Assembly: GCF_000002235.5 (NCBI RefSeq)
Contig: NW_022145615.1
Coordinates: forward strand, 34,604,594-34,668,593
Length of the DNA stretch: 64,000 bases
Direction of reading: 5' to 3'
Source of the DNA: Strongylocentrotus purpuratus
Lineage: Eukaryota > Echinodermata > Echinoidea > Camarodonta > Strongylocentrotidae
The notes below the pieces were generated by a model, which worked only from the letters and a program-made list of their open reading frames with translations, was not told where the DNA came from and did no database searches. Positions 59,191-64,000 of this stretch are shown here, piece after piece; the first letter of the stretch is position 1; each line of letters starts with the position of its first letter. The position numbers were made by a program, and so were the translations under genes.

Positions 59191-59466
59191 ACCATTAAGG
59201 CGGTCCTAAGGTGCCCGTACGGTGGCCTTGCGGTGTGTGGCACACACTGCGGGCAACGCAAGGCCCATGCAAGGCTCCCGTACGCTCGCCGCGCTTCATC
59301 CGTAAGGCCACTGTGGCAGTCCTCGCCGTGTGTGAAGCAGGTATATTACACCAGTTTTTGTTATGGTTCCTCTGCGGCTGCATTGCGGGCGCCTCGCGGC
59401 TACCTTCCGTCTGTCTTGGTATTAGTCAAAAACTTAAGGCCACCGCAGGGAGCGACCGCATCACTT
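59191..59466. repeat. GC-rich foldback-like segment
   Basis: A GC-rich block with many GTGCCCGTACGG, CAAGGC and GCGGGC-type motifs in both orientations. The ends share GGTGGCCTT in opposite orientation (59221-59230 and, inverted, about 59439-59447). Likely part of a non-autonomous DNA transposon; ends not fixed. Confidence 0.4.
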
Positions 59467-59500
59467 AAGTAGTAGTAGTAGTAGTAGTAGTAGTTGTAGC
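59467..59500. repeat. (TAG)n microsatellite
   Basis: About 30 bases of TAG triplets between two GC-rich blocks. Confidence 0.9.
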
Positions 59501-59530
59501 AGTAGTAGTGGTGGTTATTTTACCTGACCG

Positions 59531-60025
59531 CTAATCCCTGGATTACATTTGGCCCGGGCGCCGTACGATAAATTGGTCTACAATTTTTCGTGCGATTCTT
59601 AGGGCATCGTAGGAGGCTACGGGCTGCGATGTTTGTGTTTACATTATCTACGAGCATCGTGCAATTTCTAGTATTAGCCCTCGGGGGCAGGCCGGGGCTA
59701 ATCCGTACAGAGGCTGCTTGGAGATTGTACGGAAATCGTGCAATCGCAGTGCAGTATCCGTGCAGTCTCCGCAGGTTCCGCATGAAAATTGTACTTAGCC
59801 CGTGCAGCTTCCGTGCAGAGGTTGCGCGAGAAGACGCGGTGACCGTGCAGCAGCCGTGCCGTTTTGCCCCCATGTTTACCGAAAAATCGTTCGATTGCTG
59901 CACGATTAGCACGAGGCCTCTGCGTGGTGCCCGTGCGGGGATCTTGCAATTTCACATACGGCATTTTTCCGGGCTACGGGCTTACGTTTTTTTTAGACTA
60001 ATGACTAATGTAATCCAGGCATTAG
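59531..60025. mobile_element. GC-rich non-autonomous DNA transposon
   Basis: Inverted ends CTAATCCCTGGATTACATT (59531-59549) and AATGTAATCCAGGCATTAG (60007-60025), one mismatch. The 495-bp interior is GC-rich, with repeated CGTGCA and GCACG motifs in both orientations. The open frames across it change frame with no family resemblance. The superfamily is not clear because no target duplication could be fixed. Confidence 0.6.
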
Positions 60026-60089
60026 GAAGCATAAATGCTTGTTAGTAAGCAACCAGAGGACCGACAGCTTTAGATTCTCTCCGAGAGAC

Positions 60090-60200
60090 CTGGTAATGAG
60101 AATTAATGCCTTACCAAGGGCACTAGCGCATCACCTTGGTTTCTAACCCGGGTCGCCGGATTTCGAGACCACTGCTCTATCAACTGAGCTATCGCCGTAC
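60090..60200 (-). mobile_element. tRNA-like SINE fragment (minus strand)
   Basis: Minus strand GCGATAGCTCAGTTGATAGA gives a near-perfect A box (plus about 60174-60194). The B box is degenerate (GGGTTAGAAACC, plus 60138-60149). A sequence resembling CCTTACCAAGGGCACTAG flanks it, as in SINEs of marine invertebrates. Confidence 0.6.
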
Positions 60201-60877
60201 GGCGGCTGTAGGTTTCCTGTCTCCACAAATTGAAAGGAAGCCATGCGGCTGGCAACCGAAAATATGTGACTGCTACAGTATGTGGCTTCTGGAATGTTGC
60301 GGCAGCCCTATAATTGATATTGGCCATAGATATTCTAGACCCCACGGCCTCCGCTGCAAACTTTGTGACTGAGGCATTATTCTCCCGCGCCATTAATTGC
60401 TTGCTGTTTGCAAGAAGGGAAGAAAGGAAGAAATTGCATGTTTGGGCGCCCTTTCATGTTAGGTCGGCTAAAGCCGGGGCAAAAAGTGATTGCACGGCCC
60501 TCATGGAGAAGAGTATTAATAATTATGAGGCTAACCTAGGTTAACAAGACATATTATTGTTATTTTCATTTAATATTGTCATTTTCATATTAGCTCTTTT
60601 TGCCTTCTTGTTGGCAGCCGACTTAATCGACTTGCGCTCATTTCCCTACACTTACCGAATTTCCAACTTACTTCAACCCTGAACCCGACACTATACTTGA
60701 TCCCAGTTCCAACCCTAAAAAATGCCTACGACCCAATTGAAACGACGCGATAGCAACGTTTATCATAGTCCTATATTTTTTTCAATTTTAAAAGCTAAGA
60801 GAAAATGCATTGCTCCTATTAACCTTTGCATTGGTCTTTTTTTGAAAATGAAATATGAATTTGATAAAGCAATTATT

Positions 60878-60988
60878 GATTAGGGAGTGAAGATTGGGGT
60901 AGTGCATGTGTCTTCCGTTACCCTTCTCTCTTTTCTCGCTACATCATTTTTAATTTTCTTCTTCTTCTTTTATCACCCTATTGGGGCA
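60878..60988 (+). repeat. about 100-bp unit shared with 44668-44765
   Basis: Same ordered motifs as at 44668 (GATTAGGGA, GCATGTGTCTTCC, TTACCCTTCTCT, TTTCTCGCT, CTTTTATCACCCTATTGGGG). It ends one base before the 3' tail of the LINE at 60990. Confidence 0.75.
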
Positions 60989-60989
60989 C

Positions 60990-63340
60990 GTTCAGTTCAG
61001 TTCAGTTCAGTTTATTGAATTCCATCTTTAAAAACATTTTTACAAAGTAAAAACATACCATTTCATGTACAATATAATACATAAATTGTGATAGTATATA
61101 CATGTGATATGAATTAATACAAAACAGCATAAGGCACAGCTGTAAAAAAAAAAACCAAGAAAAGGTTTTGTCTGGACAGCTTCCTATCTTAGATATAATA
61201 AACATAGTAAGAAAACAAGTAGCAAGTAAAGTTTTGGATAATATCATTCAGAAATTGCATAACAACCGGCACAAACCCAGTACATGATATACAACATGGT
61301 AGGATGAAAAAGTGAGAAGATAGCAAAGGGGAAGAAAGAAAGAGAGAGAGAGAGAAAGAGAGAGGGGTAACAAGCTAGATAAATACATTCAGTGAGAGTC
61401 ATGCGCAATCAAGAAACTTTTGAGATTACGTTTAAAACTGTTGTAAAATGAGATTGAAGTTATATTAGTTGGAAGCAAGTTCCAAATTTTAGGTGCATGA
61501 TGTCTGCAAGAATATGATGCAAAATTTGTATTAACACACCATCGGTTATAGTTCTTTTTATTTCTAGTATTATGGTTGTTTGTTATAAACATATCGGATA
61601 ACTTTTCAGGAAACAGACTTTTTTCGTTCTTAAATATAAGTATAGCACACACATATTTATTTAACTGGTATACATTCAATATATTAAGTTGTTTAAAAAG
61701 TGGTCTTGAATGAGATTGATAATGAGATAGCGTTATATTTCTTACAGCCCTCTTTTGTAGAATATATAAACGATGCAGTTTGGTTGGGTATGTGTTTGCC
61801 CAAACAATGTTGCAATAACTAAGAAACGGTTATATAATATATGATGACACCAGTATTCCTGGACATTATCTTATTAATATGGGATATATGTGTTTTCCAG
61901 GATAAGCTTTCGTCAATAACAATACCCAAGAACTTGGTATTAGCAACACAATTAAGAACATTATCATCCATTTTTATTTGATATGAATTGAGGAGCTCTG
62001 TAGAAACCGGTTTATATTTGGAATGAAAATATATAAAATTTGACTTTCCAGCATTCAAGATTAATTTATTGCATTTAAACCAATTCGATACTTTCCGCAA
62101 TTCAATATTTAACGTGCTATATAAAGATCCAATGTCATTTGAGGTGTAGAGGATATTGGTGTCATCAGCAAAAAGAATGAATTTCAATTTATCAGAACAA
62201 TATGGAAGGTCATTGATATAAAGTAAAAACCATACTGACTATCATTCAAAATAGAATTTGTGCATAAATAGCTATATGTACGATTATAGACGAGCCTTTC
62301 TAAGATTTTTGAACAATAAGGGAGTATAGATATAGGCCTATAATTATCAACATTATGAATATCACTTTTTTTATGAACAGGTACAACTTTTGCAATTTTC
62401 AATCTAGAGGGAACAACTCCAGTAGAAATCGATAAATTGAAAATATAACACAATGGTGTAACAATATAGTGTATTACATTCTTTATGACATCAGGATTGA
62501 ATTCATCAATGCCACAACTATTTGTACAATTCAATTTCTTTACTACATCAATAATTTCATTTTCAGATACAGCTTTAAAATATACAGAATTGGAATTTTG
62601 CTTTGGTAAAAATTTGGCAAATTTGTCAGTATTGCCTAAGGATAAGGAATTTTTCAAAGATGTACCAATATTTACAAAAAAATTGTTAAAATGATTGGCA
62701 ATATCTTTAGAATTAGATATTTGTTTCCCATTTACATTTATGAAATTAGGTAAGGCATTGTGAGATTTACCCAGGATACCATTGATTAATTGCCATGTTT
62801 TTTTCATATTTCCCTTTATTGCATAAAATTTCATCTTGTAGTAGTCTTTACGTGCAAGTTTTAATAACTTATTAGTGTAGTTCCGTATTTAAACGTATTT
62901 CCTCTTGTTATTTTCTGTAGGTGAATGACAATACCTTCTATATACTTTACTTTTATTCCTTATCTTTTTATACAAGTCAAATGTAATCCACGGTTTTCTA
63001 ATCTTTTTACGAACAGATTTAAAAGTTTTCTTTACAAATGCTCTGTTATAAAGTAACGATAAAGTTGTCGAAAACTTTTCAAAAGCTACGACTACATCGG
63101 TATAATCAAAAATATTCCAGTCATTACGTAACAAATCCTCTTTGAAAACATTAAGAGATACATCATTGATAATACGAGTTTTATATACAGAAATGTTATA
63201 GATAGGAAACTGTTTTTGTGTTATTTGAAATATTGGGAAATGATCAGATATATCATTATAAAACAAACCAGAAGAAACATTTAGATCAAAGTTATTTGTA
63301 AATATTGTGGCGTAAATGCCTATCAAATTATTTTTATCTT
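60990..63340 (-). mobile_element. CR1/Jockey-type LINE, decayed, with an internal RT deletion (minus strand)
   Basis: 3' tail of CTGAA-type repeats (plus 60990-61010, four TTCAG steps) next to AATAAA. Minus-strand pieces in order: the end of the endonuclease with NDISDHFPIF (about 63255-63225) and KPWITFDLYKKIRNKSK (about 62995-62945); RT fingers with AIKGNMKKTWQLINGILG (62825-62770), VVPVHKKSDIHNVDNYRPIS (about 62385-62330) and NDSQYGF (about 62240); then FADDTNILYTS (62175-62145) and the thumb with FLGIVIDESLSWKTHI (about 61935-61880); and a C-terminal frame 61679-61389 with APKIWNLLPTNI. The palm block between QYGF and FADDT (with GVPQGS) is missing. 5' end truncated within the endonuclease. 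Confidence 0.85.
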
Positions 63341-63344
63341 TCTC

Positions 63345-64000
63345 TTATGTTGTTGAATTTGACAACACGGTAGATTTTCGGTCCAGAAATGTGACCTACT
63401 TTCAAAGCAAAGGTCTTTGCCCTTTTAATTAATTAATAAGCGTATTTTTTTTATATACGCGCGCGCAAGTTGAGTTTAGATGCGCGCAATATCACTAATC
63501 AGTGCTAGCTACTGCAGCAGCAGAAACCATATATGGGATTAGTAGGAATTTACGTAAAAAAACGTAAATAAAATGAATTATTAATATGCAATAATATAAC
63601 AACTTACCTAGATGTGTGTAGTGCATGGAAGTTGGAATTGCAGATTTTGGTCATAGTTTCTTGTAATATTTATATTGAAGAGTAGTATTTTCCTTTATCT
63701 GGAAAGTGATTCCTATGATGAAGCATTTGTATTAATCCTTATGGACGCACCGTGCGTGCGTAATAGTTTTGGTTAGGACATATGAGACTTTTTGTGCGTA
63801 AGCCCTTAAGTACAGGTATAAGCGGGAAATACAAAATTTTGTCGGCTGCCCAAAATCTATAAATAGGGGTGCATTTTTTGGAAAAATTAAGTTGTTGGGG
63901 AAGACCTCCCCAAGTGAGCTGGAGAAAACCAGAACTAAGCAACCATCTCTGGACGTTTTGTTTTCCTCTTCACTGGATCTGGCCATAAGCATCACAAAAC
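63345..64000. other. non-coding stretch to the window end
   Basis: No exon recognised on either strand. Minus-strand open frames near 63732-63995 have no family resemblance. Confidence 0.4.

Noticed and set aside
59059-60045. Several overlapping Arg/Ala-rich frames
   Set aside because: Open in many frames at once because the block is GC-rich; they follow the transposon-like segment, not a conserved protein.
1-64000. CRISPR arrays, bacterial operons, prophage or capsid-bearing elements
   Set aside because: The window is clearly animal nuclear DNA; the only regular array (35507-35883) is a 40-bp tandem minisatellite without spacers, and no retroviral, LTR-type or Polinton protein was recognised.

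Overview
This is a piece of an AT-rich animal nuclear genome. Host genes are split by short-exon/long-intron structure with standard GT-AG splice sites, about half the window is old transposon sequence (LINEs, tRNA-derived SINEs, small DNA transposons), and microsatellites and poly-G/C runs are frequent. The protein families (animal SWEET1, an SLC43A3-type transporter, a cholesterol 25-hydroxylase-like enzyme, a rhodopsin-class receptor), the telomere-like TTAGGG traces and the repeat mix suggest a marine deuterostome, most likely an echinoderm. The species is inference only.

Layout. 1-165 is the acidic C-terminal end of an unidentified plus-strand protein. 166-5634 is non-coding and carries a mariner-type MITE (3433-4013). 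5635-6507 is an apparently single-exon cholesterol 25-hydroxylase-like gene on the plus strand. 6508-16467 is a gene-poor stretch with microsatellites and a telomere-like repeat. On the minus strand follow two intact multi-exon membrane transporter genes in the same orientation: SWEET1/SLC50A1-like (six exons, 20386 down to 16468, 238 aa) and SLC43A3-like (ten exons, 32684 down to 23286, 557 aa). I assembled both exon by exon; every junction keeps phase. From 32.7 to 44.8 kb there is no recognised coding exon, only TE relics, a 40-bp minisatellite, a hAT MITE and a Harbinger-like MITE. From 44.8 to 57.0 kb lies a stack of nested, decayed LINEs. At 58190-58549 is the first coding exon of a class A GPCR on the plus strand; its remaining exons are not visible. 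59.2-60.0 kb is GC-rich and foldback-like, and 61.0-63.3 kb is another broken LINE on the minus strand.

How the genes relate. The window holds sugar (SWEET1) and nucleobase/amino-acid-type (SLC43) transporters side by side, plus an ER sterol/fatty-acid hydroxylase, but nothing in the sequence shows that they act in one pathway. I did not find a new biological system. The most unusual things are structural: a perfect 124-bp inverted duplication inside a LINE, a hairpin flanked by an 11-bp direct repeat, a tRNA-like sequence held between inverted repeats, and two different LINEs whose 3' ends abut copies of the same about 100-bp unit.
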